Source of the DNA: Viscum album
Lineage: Eukaryota > Streptophyta > Magnoliopsida > Santalales > Viscaceae
Length of the DNA: 64,000 bases
Reading direction: 5' to 3'
Assembly (NCBI GenBank): GCA_963277665.1
Contig: OY728142.1
Location: 13,344,001 to 13,408,000, forward strand
The notes below the pieces were generated by a model. It did not search any database. It was not told where the DNA came from and saw only the letters and a list, made by a program, of their open reading frames with translations. Of the stretch, positions 22,956 through 35,616 are shown one piece after another; within the stretch, counting starts at the first letter, position 1; every line of letters begins with the position of its first letter. The position numbers and the translations under genes are program-made.

Positions 22956-23960
22956 GTGTATGTAAATAATTTTCTATATTTATTAAATTATGAGAACCAA
23001 GTGTTTAAAATTTATAATAAACCATGTTCACATGACTCATACAACACCCAGTTGTGTCATCACTATCTCGGTCATGTAAATGAGAAGAATTTGACAAAGA
23101 TATGTCAAGATGTTTATTTAGACTCTTCTAAGCTAAAACCACTTGATAGATGTCACGCTTGTTTACAAGGGAAAATTAATAAGCCACTATTTGGTGGATA
23201 GGGTGAAAGGGCCATGAAGCTTCTAGGATTGGTACACACTAATGTGTGAGGACCATTTCTAGTAGAAGATAGTGGTGGATATTCTTACTTCATTACTTTT
23301 ACTGATAACTTGAGTAGATATGGATATGTCTATTTAATGAGGTATAAGTCCAAGTCCATTGAGAAATTCAAGGAGTTCAAGAATGAAGTATAGAATCATC
23401 TTGGTAAGAAGATAATGAAGCTTTAATCAGATTGAGGTGTAAAATATCTTAACCAAGAGTTCATTGACCTTTTATGAGAGTCTGGGATTCTATCTCAACT
23501 CACTCCACCATATACACCACAGTGTAATGTTGTTAGTGAAAGAAGGAACCATACCTTGTTGGACATGGTAAGGTTGATGATGAGTCAAACAGATCTTTTG
23601 TTATCCTTTGGGGGATATTCATTGCAAACTGCTGCATACACATTAAACCAAGTACTAGCTAAGGTGGAAAATGGGATTCCCTTCAATCTATGGAGTGGAA
23701 TAAAACCTACTTTGTCATATACATGTGTATGGGGATTTAACGAATTTGTTAAGGATTTCTCAAGCAACCAACTAGCACCCTAGGGCATGAAGTGTATCTT
23801 TATAGGGTATCCCAAGGAAACCAAGGGATACTACCTATACAAACCCTTGGACAAGAAAGAGACTATTTCTAGATAGGTTATATTTCTTGATAAGGGGCAC
23901 ATCCTTAAAAATTATAGTGAGGGAAAGATTGACTTTGAAGAAGTTAATGCTCATGATACA
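22956..23960 (+). pseudogene. E1 copia integrase remnant
   Basis: The pre-integrase zinc finger is legible (HHYLGHVNEKNLTKIC near 23055, then CHACLQGK near 23155). The catalytic core follows: a decayed first Asp (HTNV near 23238), FITFTDNLSRYGYVYLM, a stop-riddled second motif near 23430, and VSERRNHTLLDMVR with the catalytic Glu near 23540. The GIKPTLSYTCVWGF and FIGYPKETKGYYLY motifs of the integrase C-terminal half follow. Multiple stops and the Asp-to-Asn change make it inactive. Confidence 0.88.
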
Positions 23961-24184
23961 CAGGAGTTGGTAATGGAACAAGTTCCATAGGTCTCTTTGG
24001 AAGAGTTAGTTCCTGAAACCCAAGTACTGCATAGAACTATAAGAGAGTTAAGGGAACCAAAGAGACATGATATCCTTGTAACTAAGGATAATGACTCATT
24101 ATTGTTGGAAAATGATGAACCTATATCATGAAAGGAAGAAGTAGAAATCTCATAAGCTATAAGATGGATAGAAGCTACAAATTC

Positions 24185-25110
24185 TTAGATGTATTCCATG
24201 TATCAGAACAAATTATAGGTTATGGTCGATGTGCCGGTTGATGTAAATCCTATTGGTTATAAATGGGTATTCAAGAAAAAACTGGACAAGGAAGGTCAAG
24301 TTAGTACTTATAAAGCAAGGATAGAGGCTAAAGGTTTTAAACAACATCAAAGAATTGACCCTAATGAAACCTTTTTTCCTGATTCCATGTTTAAATCCAT
24401 AAGAATCATACATTCCATATCAACATTCCATAACTATGAGATTTGGTAGATTGATGTCAAAACCGCATTCCTTAATTGGAACCTTCAGGAAGATGTCTAT
24501 ATGACACAATCAGAAGGGTTTGTGACACCAGGTGATGCTAAATGGGTATGAAATATGAATAGATCCATTTATGGATTAAATAAAGCAACCAAATCATGGA
24601 ACATTAAATTCGATAAATCCATTAGAGGATTTGGTTTCATTAAGAATGAATTTTATCCATGTGTTTACAATAGGTTTGATGGGAATGTGGTCGTTAACCT
24701 AGTAGTGTATGTTGATGACATATTCTTATTGGAAATGACATAATAGTGTTGCATTTATTCAGGGACTGGTTAAACAAGTGCTTCTCTATGAAGTACTTAG
24801 GAAAAACAAGCTACATTATAGGGATCAATATAATTCATGGTGGATCCAAGTGGTTTCATGGACTAAGTCAAAGTACATACATTGACCAGATACTAAAGAG
24901 ATTTAGTATGGATAAATATAACAGTGCAATGGTTCTAGTGTCACATGGTATACATCTTTCCAAGAAAATTTTTCCCCATACACAACATGAGAAATATAGG
25001 ATGAGTGAGAATCCATATGCTTCAGTGATATGATTTATAATGTATACCATGTTATGTATTATACTTGATTTTTCATATGCATTGAGCATGATAGACAGAT
25101 ATCAAGAAGA
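24185..25110 (+). pseudogene. E1 copia reverse transcriptase remnant
   Basis: Recognisable RT blocks in order: VNPIGYKWVFKKKLDKEG (24250), YKARIEAKGFKQ, DVKTAFLNWNL (24455), EDVYMTQSEGFV, SIYGLNKATKSWNIKFD (24565), LVVYVDDIFLL with the catalytic YVDD (24715), then MKYLGKTSYIIGI and the tail to 25110. The frame breaks after the first block, before SIYGL, and after YVDD. The motif set is typical of plant Angela/Tork-like copia RT. Confidence 0.9.
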
Positions 25111-25640
25111 TCTAGGAGAACAACATTGAACTTCTGTGAAGACCATCCTTTTGTATTTGAGAAGAACTAAGGATATATTCTTGGTGTATGGAGGAGTTGA
25201 GGATATTTTCATAAGTGGGTATGATGATTCTAGTTTTTTAAAAGATAAAAATTATCTAAAGTTGTAATCATGATATGTTTTCTGTCTCAACAGAGGAGCT
25301 GTGAGCTGGAAGAGTTCAAAGAAGTCATTTATCGCTCATTCTACAGTGGAGTCTGAATATATAGAAGCTTATGATGCATCCAAGGAAGCCATATTTATTT
25401 GGGACTTTTTCTAGGAGCTTGATGTGGTACCTAATTGTAAGGATCTCATTACATTGAAATGTGATAATACTGCAGCGGTGGATTTTTCAAAGTATCCAGG
25501 GTCACATCAACAGACAAATTACATACTCTAAAAGTATCACCTCTTGAAGGAATTATATAAAAAGGGTGAATTTACAATGAGCAGAGTTTCCATGGAAGAG
25601 AATGTGGTGTACCCCTTGACTAAAGGCCTATCTTAGTAGA
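25111..25640 (+). pseudogene. E1 copia RNase H remnant
   Basis: SWKSSKKSFIAHSTVESEYIEAYDASKEA (written here in part; near 25310) contains the copia RNase H core, followed by LKCDNTAAV (25460) and HQQTNYIL.KYHLLKELY. It ends with NVVYPLTKGLS just before the polypurine tract. Stops interrupt the frame. Confidence 0.87.
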
Positions 25641-25701
25641 AGCATGAATATCATGTGAGAGCTATCAAACCGAAGGTTGTTAGCAGTTGGTTCTAGTGCA
25701 T

Positions 25702-25710
25702 GTGGAAGTT
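25702..25710 (+). promoter_or_regulatory. E1 polypurine tract
   Basis: GTGGAAGTT immediately precedes the 3' LTR start TATTGGAGTTGG. The equivalent site in E2 is AAGTGGGAGTC. Confidence 0.7.
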
Positions 25711-27662
25711 TATTGGAGTTGGTGCCTTAGAAACCAACTTCATTGTACTCTATGATAAACCTGTATTCATTGGATGAATATTAAAAATATCTTTATCACT
25801 TCATTATTTTTATTTTGTGTGACATAGTATTTTATAATATCCTTAGAATATATTTCACACTAAAAGGTCATAAAAATCCCTACTATGATGAGAACCCGGA
25901 AGTTCCATGACACGATTCTTAAATATAAGTTATATGTATAGATGATATCATTTGAAGGGACACAAATGATAGGGGCTATTAGTGGTGGGGAATAATGAAA
26001 CATTGAGTCACCTTCTCATGGGGTGCTCCCTTGGTAATATCCAAGAGGATATTATGGGAACAAGATCCTCCAGGAGGAAATCCACATTCATAAGTGTCAT
26101 TTGATGTTCCTATCTGGATATGTGTGTATTGGACCTTATACTTTATTATTATTATTAATGGGTATTATGAATCATGAACATAGATGTATTCATAAAAAAT
26201 TTTACGATATATGTTTTCAATGAGGTAGGATATGTTGGGTGCATCACGAGTAATACTACATTAATGAATAATTTGAGAAAGGATTTTTCACTTCTACATA
26301 AGTAGATATCCCAATCCCTTTGATGGAAATGATATATCCTAACTAAATCCATGTCCATGGTGTTCTCTAATAAAGTTCAATTCCATGAAGTTAGATAATG
26401 AGAAATCGAGTACATGGGTTGATGGAACTTTCATGCAACCCACTTGATTGGATATATCAGGAAAAAGGGGTTATATTACAATGTGAGCGTTCATATGAGG
26501 TGACATTTCATTGAGACATAAACATATTTCTCTTGGGTTCCATGACCCATTACTAGACAGTAATATTGTACTTTAAGAAATCCCACATAATTCCATTGAG
26601 AAAGAGGCCTAGAGGGTCACACACTAAGTGTAGCTAGTGTCTCAGTTAAATAATTTATTTATTTAATAAGTTGAATAAATATTATTCTTGGTTATGGTTT
26701 AATAATTATTCATGTAAGAATGATTTCATTTATTTTGTCGCTAGTTATTCAAGAGAATATATTGGAGACATAATATTTATTTATTAGTTAATAATGAAGT
26801 TATATTTATTTTATAAATAAATAGCCATTATTCAAGGGCTATTAAATATTGAATAGGATTGGCAGACCAAGTTATGGGTCTGGTGAGAAATAATATTAAA
26901 TATTATTTGAATAAATAATATTTAAATATAACCTACAAGTTAAGCACATTTCATGGAAATAATATCAATGATATTATTATTTGACATGGGGTTTCACATG
27001 GAATAATAAATTATGTAATGGAACCTATGATAATTATTTATTATTACTTGGTGAATTAAATTCCCTGTTATGTTATTATTCTCTAAATTAGTAATGGGGT
27101 CATCCCACCAACTAACCAATCATTGTGTGTAAAACATTTTTGGAGAAAAGATCTCAAGCCAAGAGAACTCTTCCCTCTCCAAGAATGTTCTTAAGAATGA
27201 GAGAGATCATCTTCAAATAGATCTAAGAGAATACTTTGGAAGCGAATCTCAAGGAGATCAAAGGCAGAAATCGCAAGCACAAGGATCTTCTATGCTAGCA
27301 CCCGAAGACTCCTTCGGTGACATCTGGAGATATGTGGAGCATGCATGAATCACCTTTAGAGGATTCTTATACGTGGATTCGGAATCACAATAAAGCTGAT
27401 CCTCGGACCTCTGGTCAAACACATCAATGAAGAAATAATCTCCTTGGTGGTAATACTTTGATTTAATTAAATTAATTATAGACAAAATATGTCTATACTC
27501 TCTTCTTGGTTCTTAGTTTTATCATTTTTATTTTATCTTTGGTTCAATTCAATGGACACTTTAATTCATCATTGTATTGATGCCGAATTAATAACCGATC
27601 ATGGAAATTTTCAAATTTGGGTACATGCCCTTCCAATGCTTTTACTATGCCCGAATCCTATA
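25711..27662 (+). repeat. E1 3' LTR
   Basis: Begins TATTGGAGTTGGTGCC (decayed TG start) and ends CCCGAATCCTATA. It is collinear with 5528-7476, with many substitutions, so E1 is old. Open frames inside (for example 27258-27485 minus) have no recognisable content. Confidence 0.87.
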
Positions 27663-27718
27663 GTCAGGCTGTAGAACAAGGTCATGGATTTGAATTGTTA
27701 CATGTAGTATGGAATACA
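27663..27718. other. Short unassigned spacer between E1 and E5
   Basis: 56 bp after the E1 LTR and before the decayed TGTCACGACC-type terminus of E5. It should be original flank of one of the two elements. It does not repeat the sequence left of 5528. Confidence 0.5.
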
Positions 27719-28696
27719 TTTCACAACCTATCCTATGGAGCCCATGCCTTGACAACCCCAAGCTTGCTTTAGATATGCTAGGGGCTGGTGACTAGTACCG
27801 AGTAGGTGTATCCCACAAATGGGAGGAATTTGCCTAAGAACCTATACACATGCACCCAAATCCAAGCCATAGGGATGGAGAGTGAAAACACTATGTAAAT
27901 AAAATGCATGCATACCACTACAACCCAACAATAGAGGTTGAAAGAAAGTAAAGTAGTATATTGAAATCGGTATAGAAACGATCCCACAAAAAGAAAGACA
28001 ACTGTAAAGGTTGACCTCCAAACAAGGGCAGTAAAGGAACTATAGGAAGTTTCCAGAAACACCTAGACTTGTATGATCTCATAAGGCACCATCCGATCAT
28101 GGTCTTGGTCTAACTTTTCCTAGGACTCCACAAAAGTGTCGGTTAACTGCACAAGACACAACATGTGCCGGAAAAGCCCACGCATGGGTGATTGAAACAA
28201 TACTCAGTAGGGGACCCCAAAACACAAAGTGTAAGACCACAAAGGAAACATCATCAAGAAGGTATAGTCACCTAAACATATGTATATTTCATCAACACAT
28301 ATAATAATAACATCTAAGTATACTCATAATGTATTCCAAGACACAACATCTCATCCACCACCAGCCATATAGTCTTGCTCGTAACACGCTTGATTCTGGG
28401 AGATCCCACCCCTTGAGCTATCTAAAGGAAATAATGTAGAAAAAGTCTACCAAAAGTATCCAAGAGACCATCTGGTCTTGATACATCACGAATTTTACCT
28501 TAGAGGTCTTGTCTCAATGAGATAAAGAGTCTTGATATCGTAGACAAATACTTGGTCAAATGATTTTCCTCAAGTTACACTCATTCTAGGAGAACTTTCT
28601 CCTTGAGCTATGAAGTCATCAGAGACTCTCACAAGAGTTCATACTTCTTTAGGCCCCACCAAAAGAGAACACACTGAGAACTGACCGAAGTATACA
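27719..28696 (-). repeat. E5 3' LTR, first piece (left of nested E4)
   Basis: Homologous to roughly the first 980 bases of the E6 LTR on the plus strand, with CpG sites largely lost. Landmarks: AGGGGCTGG near 27779, TACTCAGTAGGGGACCCC near 28200, and CCACAAAGGA-like cores. It stops at the ATACA that flanks E4. Confidence 0.8.
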
Positions 28697-31255
28697 TGTC
28701 ACGAACCAGATTTGGTCACCTTCAAAACTAGCACCCGACCTAGTCTATGGAATGAACCTAAGGTCATTCCCGATCTCCATGGGATGGGAAAAGTTACCAG
28801 GTATCATAAAATGAAATTTGGGAACAATTTACCTGAGTTTATCAACATAAAACAACAAGTGAATCAAATAAAACAATTCAGGATTTTTCAAACCAAATTA
28901 TCTTTTGAAAAATTTCATAATTGAGTTACAAAATTTAAAAAAATGTTTAAAGACTATTATAAAGGAACAAAAACTAAAATGAAATCTCATGAACCACCTC
29001 ATAAAAATTGGAAATTCTCACAAGGCATCTCTAAAAAATTGCATCACAAAGGACCACTAGAATCCCAGACCACCAGCACTAAAGGCTTTACCCAAACTAC
29101 GAAAAAGATAACCAAGTATACTTACACCCAAAGTTGTAAGTAGGGTGTGAGACAAAACTCAGTAGGATTCCACCAAAATAGATTCTATGTGATAATCATT
29201 ATAAGACAAAAATATTATAGGTTTTATAAACCCGAAATGCTAGTAAAAATATTCAGAAGATGAAACTTTAAATAAAATCAGTTTTCAAGTGGGATACTTT
29301 AAAAGAAATCAACACTTATAAATAGAATGAAAAAGCTACTAAATTTATCCAACCAAATATACCATACGCTGTCAGTAAGTATAAAATATCTAAGGATCAC
29401 TAGAAAAGGGAAAACAACTATAGGAACTAGATCGTTGTGGGTCCTAGATAACTCATACTCGGTGAAAGTAACCATAAAAATATCTGTTCTCAAGCACATG
29501 ATCCACTAGTAGGGTTCATAACCATAACCTATTGGTCCCCCAACAACATAATCATCATAGTTTAGTTAGTTTTTTCATCTTCAAACTTTCTACATGAAAA
29601 AGTGGATAAACCCCATGGGATCAATAGCATACTAGTACACGTCCACCCACCTAGATACCCGATTTTTCCCTCTTGTGATAAAAAAAGTTCCACAATCCAT
29701 GAAATACAATTTTCAGATGAAAATAACACTTCAAAGTCACACACACACCAAACATCCCACAAACATGTCACATGATACCATTTTTTATTCAAATACCTTT
29801 TGTAAATCATACTCACACCAAAATAGCCCACACCACGTTTCACCTCTCTTTCACACATCAACAAATCATTTAACAAAATTTACAAAACCTTTACAAGATA
29901 GTAAAAATCATATAACAACCCTTTAACATTAAAATAGACCATTTTAAAATTACACACCTACCAAAACATTTTGGCAACATAGTTTCACCTCTTACATAAA
30001 TAAATAAACCATTTAAAACCTTCAAAAAACAATTCCAATGAGTGTAACCATGTTTTGAACATAAAATCCTCATAAAATCCCTATTTGAAGGCCAAAATTA
30101 TAAAAATATCACATAAAACCAGAATTTTCAGCCATAAAATCATTTAATAAAACTATTATATGAATCATAAAACAACCCCAATGAACACAATATGGAATAC
30201 ACACAAATAATATTCATTTTTGCACAAAAATTCCACTTAAAAACCAACCACTTAACAAATTATACCAAATATAATTTTCCCACCAAACATAATGGAAGAT
30301 AATCATACTAAAAATATAAATTAATAAAAACTAACTCATCCAATAATTCTTACATAAGGAATCACCTATCATTTGTGCCGAAAACTCCAAACCATTGTGT
30401 GAAACTTCAATCGCACCACTACTGCACCGTAAGGAAGTGAAATCAAGCCCTAATCCCCAATATTTCACTAAAATGAAACAAAATAAAACCCTAGGTATGA
30501 ACCCTATCCACTAAATATTTTATAACCTCAATAAAAGTGGATGAAACCCTAAGTAAATGGGAGGAACATGAGAGGAAACCCACTTACTTGAGATATCTTG
30601 AATAGAACGCCTCAAATACACCAGCAGATGAATTTAAAAACATCCAAAAATAAAAGTTAGGTTCTAATAAGGATGAGGAGGTCAAGATGGAACTATAATG
30701 ATGGGATAAGAGTGGGAAATGATGGAGTTATGAAGGAAACAAATTAAATCTTCAAATCTAAATGATATGAGAAAGATTGAGAAGTTTCTCCCTAATCTGT
30801 GATGGAAATGATATCAAAAAAGGGAGAAAAAAATGGGGGTGTGCCTAGGTATTTTTTATTTTATTGGAAGGTTGAATCACTGAAAAAGAGTAAAAAATCA
30901 ACATGATATTAAATAAAAAATTAAAAAAATGGAAATTGGCATATTGGCTGGCACAATTCCTTAAATAAAAACCCAAATATACCATGATTATGGATTCTTA
31001 GAGGGTCAAAATTAATATGGTTGTGTTAATAGGTTAGAGGAGGACATGTTGGAAGTGTAATGGGTGTAAAATGTTGAAAAATTAATTGTTTTTAAAAGAA
31101 ATAAAATTGGTTTTTAAATCTGGAAATGAGCTTACGGTTTGGTGCAAATCATGAAAACTCACCCTTTCCTCCAAAAATGTATGGGAAACCCCCACAACCA
31201 TAAAAGAATGGAAATTAATTTAAAAATACCCTTAAAATAAGACATGGATGTGACC
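28697..31255 (-). repeat. E4 3' LTR (left in window)
   Basis: Collinear with 34741-35616 joined to 46344-48013. Landmarks shared: GAACCAGAT at the start, CATACTAGTACACGTCCACC near 29629 and 46398, CCAATAATTCTTAC near 30337 and 47104, and ACTCACCCTTTCCTCC near 31155 and 47916. Small open frames inside are not conserved between copies. Confidence 0.85.
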
Positions 31256-34200
31256 ATTATCCCCACCATAAAACATTCCTCCCTCAGAAATCCATAGCAA
31301 GGAAAAAAGAAAAAAAGAAAACCCAACCGAAAGGCCAAAATGAACTTCGTTGCCATGTTTCGCCCGCCCCCAAAAGCACAAAACTCCTCCAATTGATCAA
31401 TAAAGGATGGAATAATCTCACAAACCAACACATACAACATGTCCTAAAACGATAAAGCATATTCAAACTACATCCCATAACAAAACACATCAAACACTAT
31501 CCGAACAAGACTCAAGCAACTTACCTAGAATGAACAAAGAAAACCAACAAGGTCACCATAGTCTTACTTCAAAAAAACTATTAGGCGCACTCGAATCCCA
31601 AAATTTACTTATGGAATAAGTTTTTATTTAAATAACTCCAAATGATATTACCTATTTTCAGACCAATAATAGGGAAAAAACCAAGTTACTAATACGGGGA
31701 GACACAAATAGACTCCCCACCATAAGGGGAAACTCAATTTTCCTTGACAAATAATCAGGACACTAATAGGGAGAGGCCCGAGCGGACTCCCCGAAATAAG
31801 GCATCGAATTTCATTATAAGTTTCGAAAAGAACATACAAAAGACCCATAGAGTGTCTCCCCACTACAAGAACCAACCATCTTAACTGACTAGCATGGGCC
31901 GACACAAAAAGACCCCAAATTTTAAAGAGTTGGCACATTTGCATGGTTAGTTCACACAGTTTGGGAAAATGTGGGCTAAGCATGTAGAGAATTCTGTCCA
32001 AAGGGTAAACTCTTCACAATTACATAGGACAAAGAGGGTGGCCATGAAAATACCATGCATTAGCTACTGTATCTTAACACACTGTTTCCTAGGTTGGCAC
32101 ATGATTAGTAATAACTATGCGTAAACTTTGCGCCACCATATTCCTAGCCCAATTTTCATACTTTTCTATAAAAAATAAAAGGAAACCAAAGGGGGAAAAG
32201 TATGAACTTAAGTGATAACATGGGAACAAGATTCCCCCACCTCTTTCCACCAAACGAGAACAATTTCAGAAAGGAAAAAATACTGTAGTTTTAAAATGTT
32301 TCAATCTTTTTTACTGAGGACATGGATTAGACCCACAATTTTTAACGACCCTAGGATTTCCTGGACTACATGCCAACATCACTCTAAGACCTATGGCTAG
32401 ATCATAGATGATCGAAGAATCATTGGACCCATAGTTAGGCCTTAGGGAACCCCCAAAATAAACTTCTTCTTTCGGTTCCACAAACAACTATAATGTGATA
32501 ACATGTTGTTTCAACGAGACACAACACACTCCAAACTCACTTTACCAAAGCCTGAAATTTTTCTCAAACAAGATCTTTGGAGATTCACACACATCACCCC
32601 TTGTTTCTTCAGATGAAAAAATGGAAATATGAAAGAAAATATGAAAATACCTTCCTCTGAACAGAGTATGTCTTGATTTTCTGAAGGGAGGCACACTTCT
32701 GAAAAAATAGAGACTCTTAGAAGATTGCACAAGCTTCAATTTTGCAGTCAAATGAGCACCTGACATTGCAAGGTGTCACCGAACATGACCCTTGTGACTG
32801 ATAGAAACAATATATGGATAGGGACCTTATAGTGAGTCCCAAAAATCACACAATTTCTTACCAATTTCCATATCAGCCTCTATTGAACATATTCCCCACA
32901 CCAGTGGTTTAACATGAACCCTTATTTCAAAGAGACTGATGAAAGACCTAGAGGCCCTCTTAGACAGAATTTTACACAGACAACTATGAACCGCTTCAAC
33001 CTTTTTTGACTTAGGTAACTTAACAAACTAATGTCTCTTTCAACCATCCACGAAAACACTCTTGATACAAGAATATCCACAAAACCATGTAAGGAAATGG
33101 TGTCGACTCAACCTCTAACACTTCAGAAAAAGACTCCTTACATTGATCAACTAGAGGACTTTACAGTGGATAAGAGATATGGGTTTCACTTCAGTCATGA
33201 ATTAAATATTTATGGGGGTATACCCTATCCAGCGAGAGAACTCGAGGACTCAACCAAGCTGGCCCATTGGTCAAAAAAATATCACTATTCATAACCGAAC
33301 ACATGAGGGGAGAAACCACAAGGGACTCCCAAACTTTTCTTAGAAGAGACCACTAACCATCTCTTTAACCGAACATACCAACCTAAAACAAACCCAAAAC
33401 ATCATTCAAACAAGAGGTGTTATTGAACTAAAAAAACATCCCCCCCCCCAAAAAAACATTTCCAAAAACACATAAGGCCCGCCACCCAAAACAGTCGTCA
33501 ATACATCAAGATTTCCTTTACAATAAGTCACTTAATTGAAAATAAACAGTTTGATGGTTAGAATACCCACCAATGGTATCCTATAGGCCTCACACATGCA
33601 TGTTTCTAGGCCACAATGGGCACCCTTCTCATATCCATCCTAGAACTCATCCATTTGTGCCATTAACCATCCATCATCCCATATAACCCCATGCATGTGG
33701 TCACTCACGGAAATAACATAGGTTAAAACAAAAATTCCTTCCAATTTTCAGAACCAAAACATTCAAGCGGCACTTACCTTTTTCTCAAAAACACTAACCA
33801 CAGAATAACAACATAATTTACATCTTAAAAATCATTTCATAATTCCCCAATCATTAAAATAAAAACTCATTTTCAAGCCTTAAATTAATTTCAAAACTTT
33901 CTAGCCCGTTTCAAAACACTCCCAGTTTTATGAAAAAAAACACCCTTTCACCAACACCCATCGATTTAAAATATCATGTTTTCTTATTTAAACAATATTG
34001 AAATGATTCATAAAACTTTCAAATTCATACTAGTTACCAAATAAAAATATATCTTAAAACCCCACACATAAATTTCCAAAACACTTCATTTAACTCAAAA
34101 AACTTTTCAATAATTCATAAATGTATATTTGGAATATATTTTCAAAACCCACTCTAAAATAATTCATACTTTTAAAATAAGTGGAAACACACCATTTACA

Positions 34201-34740
34201 ATTTAAAAATAGTTTCGAAAATTCATTTCCACCATTTTAGAAATCAAGACACTTCTGATTTACTGAAAAAAATCATTTCATAAAAGTTCACATTTCTTAA
34301 ATCAAGTCTTATTTATAATTTTAAAAACAAGATTCCAATATTCGAAAACAAAAGGACACCAGAAAATGTGAGAGGAAACTAGTTTTGATGGGTGACTTAG
34401 ACATATTATTTGCGTCCATGTTCCAATCACTTCACCATCACGTAGAGTGTTTTAGGACAATATCCCCGACTCCACATGGCTTGCTAGGCCCTATGATCTC
34501 AGTAAGACCATTGACCCAACTCTCTTTTCATTTCAACAATAATCGATGACCCATGAAAACAAAAGGACTCAGATACAACTTGACTTCCCCTAGTGACCTG
34601 AATCCCATCACGAGATGTGCTGGCCAGACACCCTAATCATAATCCGAATGTCAAGTCCCGAAAACCCTAGCTCCAGACTATCCCAAATCTTCCCCAAATA
34701 ACATGACCAAGAGAGAAAACCTGACCCATCGACACCATTT
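31256..34740 (-). other. E4 interior, no recognisable gene
   Basis: 3.5 kb without any RT, integrase, RNase H, protease or zinc-knuckle motif. The longest plus frame (33031-33294, 87 codons) has no recognised domain and no good start context. This is the pattern of a non-autonomous retrotransposon carrying unrelated or fully eroded sequence. Confidence 0.6.
34726..34737 (-). promoter_or_regulatory. E4 primer-binding site relic
   Basis: The minus strand reads TGGTGTCGATGG three bases from the LTR end. It agrees with initiator tRNA-Met-type TGGTATCAGAGG at 8 of 12 bases, and the spacing equals that in E6. Confidence 0.5.
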
Positions 34741-35616
34741 TGTCATGAACCAGATCTATTTACTTTCAAAACTGGCACATGATCTGGTTTGTGGAAAGAC
34801 CCAAAGGGTGTTCCCGATCCCCATGGGCTGGCACAAGTTCTCAGGTATCATAAAATAAAATTTGGGAATGATTTGCCTGAGTTTATAAACATAAAACAAC
34901 AAATGAATCCAATAAAAAAAATCTGGATTATTCAAAAAAAATTATATTTTAAAAAAATTTAGAATTGAGTTACACAATTTAAGAAAAAGTTTAAAAACTA
35001 TTTCAAAGGAAAAAAACTAAAAGGAAATCCCACGTACCACCTCATTACAAGGGGAAACACCTACAAGTCATCTTTAAAACACTGCATCATGAAGGACCAC
35101 TAGAAACCCAGACCACCAGCACTAAAGAGTTACCCAACCTACGATAAAGATAACCAAGTCTACTTACACCCAAAGGTTCATGTAGGGTGTGAGACAAAGA
35201 CTAGTAGGATTCCAAAACAAAATATACAATGTGATAATCATTATAAGACAAAAACCTTGCAAGTTTTGTAAACAAGAAATGGTAGTAAAAATCTTCAGAA
35301 GATGAAACTTTAAATAAAATCAGTTTTCAAGTGGGAAAATTTAAAAGAAAGCAACACTTTTAAATAGAATGACAAATCTATTTGATTTCTCCGACCAAAC
35401 ATATTGTATGCTACTGGTAAGTATAAAATATATAATGAGAACAAGAAATGGGAAAAAACTATATGCACTAGCTCACTGTGGGTCTCAGGTACCTCGTACT
35501 CAGTGAAAGTAATCATAAAAATATCTGTACTCATGCACATGAACAATGAGTAGGGATCATAATCATAACCTAGTGGCCCCCCTAAATTATTGTCATCATA
35601 GTTTAGTTAGTGTTGT
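34741..35616 (-). repeat. E4 5' LTR, first piece (left of nested E3)
   Basis: Starts TGTCATGAACCAGATC and follows the left LTR closely until the GTTGT that flanks E3. Confidence 0.87.
35612..35616. repeat. Target-site duplication of E3, left copy (GTTGT)
   Basis: Directly precedes TGTAACACC at 35617. Repeated perfectly at 46339-46343. Confidence 0.92.

Larger units (their letters stand above)
5528..27662 (+). mobile_element. E1: Ty1/copia LTR retrotransposon, decayed, split by E6
   Basis: Parts occur in plus-strand order: LTR (5528-7476), initiator tRNA-Met primer site (7479-7490), leader (7491-7667, resuming at 19713), gag, protease, integrase, RT, RNase H, polypurine tract and a second LTR (25711-27662). 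Every gene carries stops and frameshifts. Gene order PR-INT-RT-RH defines copia. RT and RH motifs resemble the Angela/Tork group, which is inference. The element E6 sits in the leader. Removing E6 and one copy of its ATCAT duplication restores a continuous leader homologous to that of E2. Flanks TATGG and GTCAG do not form a target-site duplication. Confidence 0.9.

Noticed and set aside
30159..30520. Possible cellular gene near the AACCCTA-like words at 30480-30560 and 47240-47310
   Set aside because: Both sites are equivalent positions of the two E4 LTRs and contain only isolated AAACCCTA words, not a telomeric repeat array or a gene.
33031..33294. 87-codon plus-strand frame in the E4 interior
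   Set aside because: Weak start context, no recognisable domain and no neighbouring gene signals. It is in the range expected by chance in this composition.
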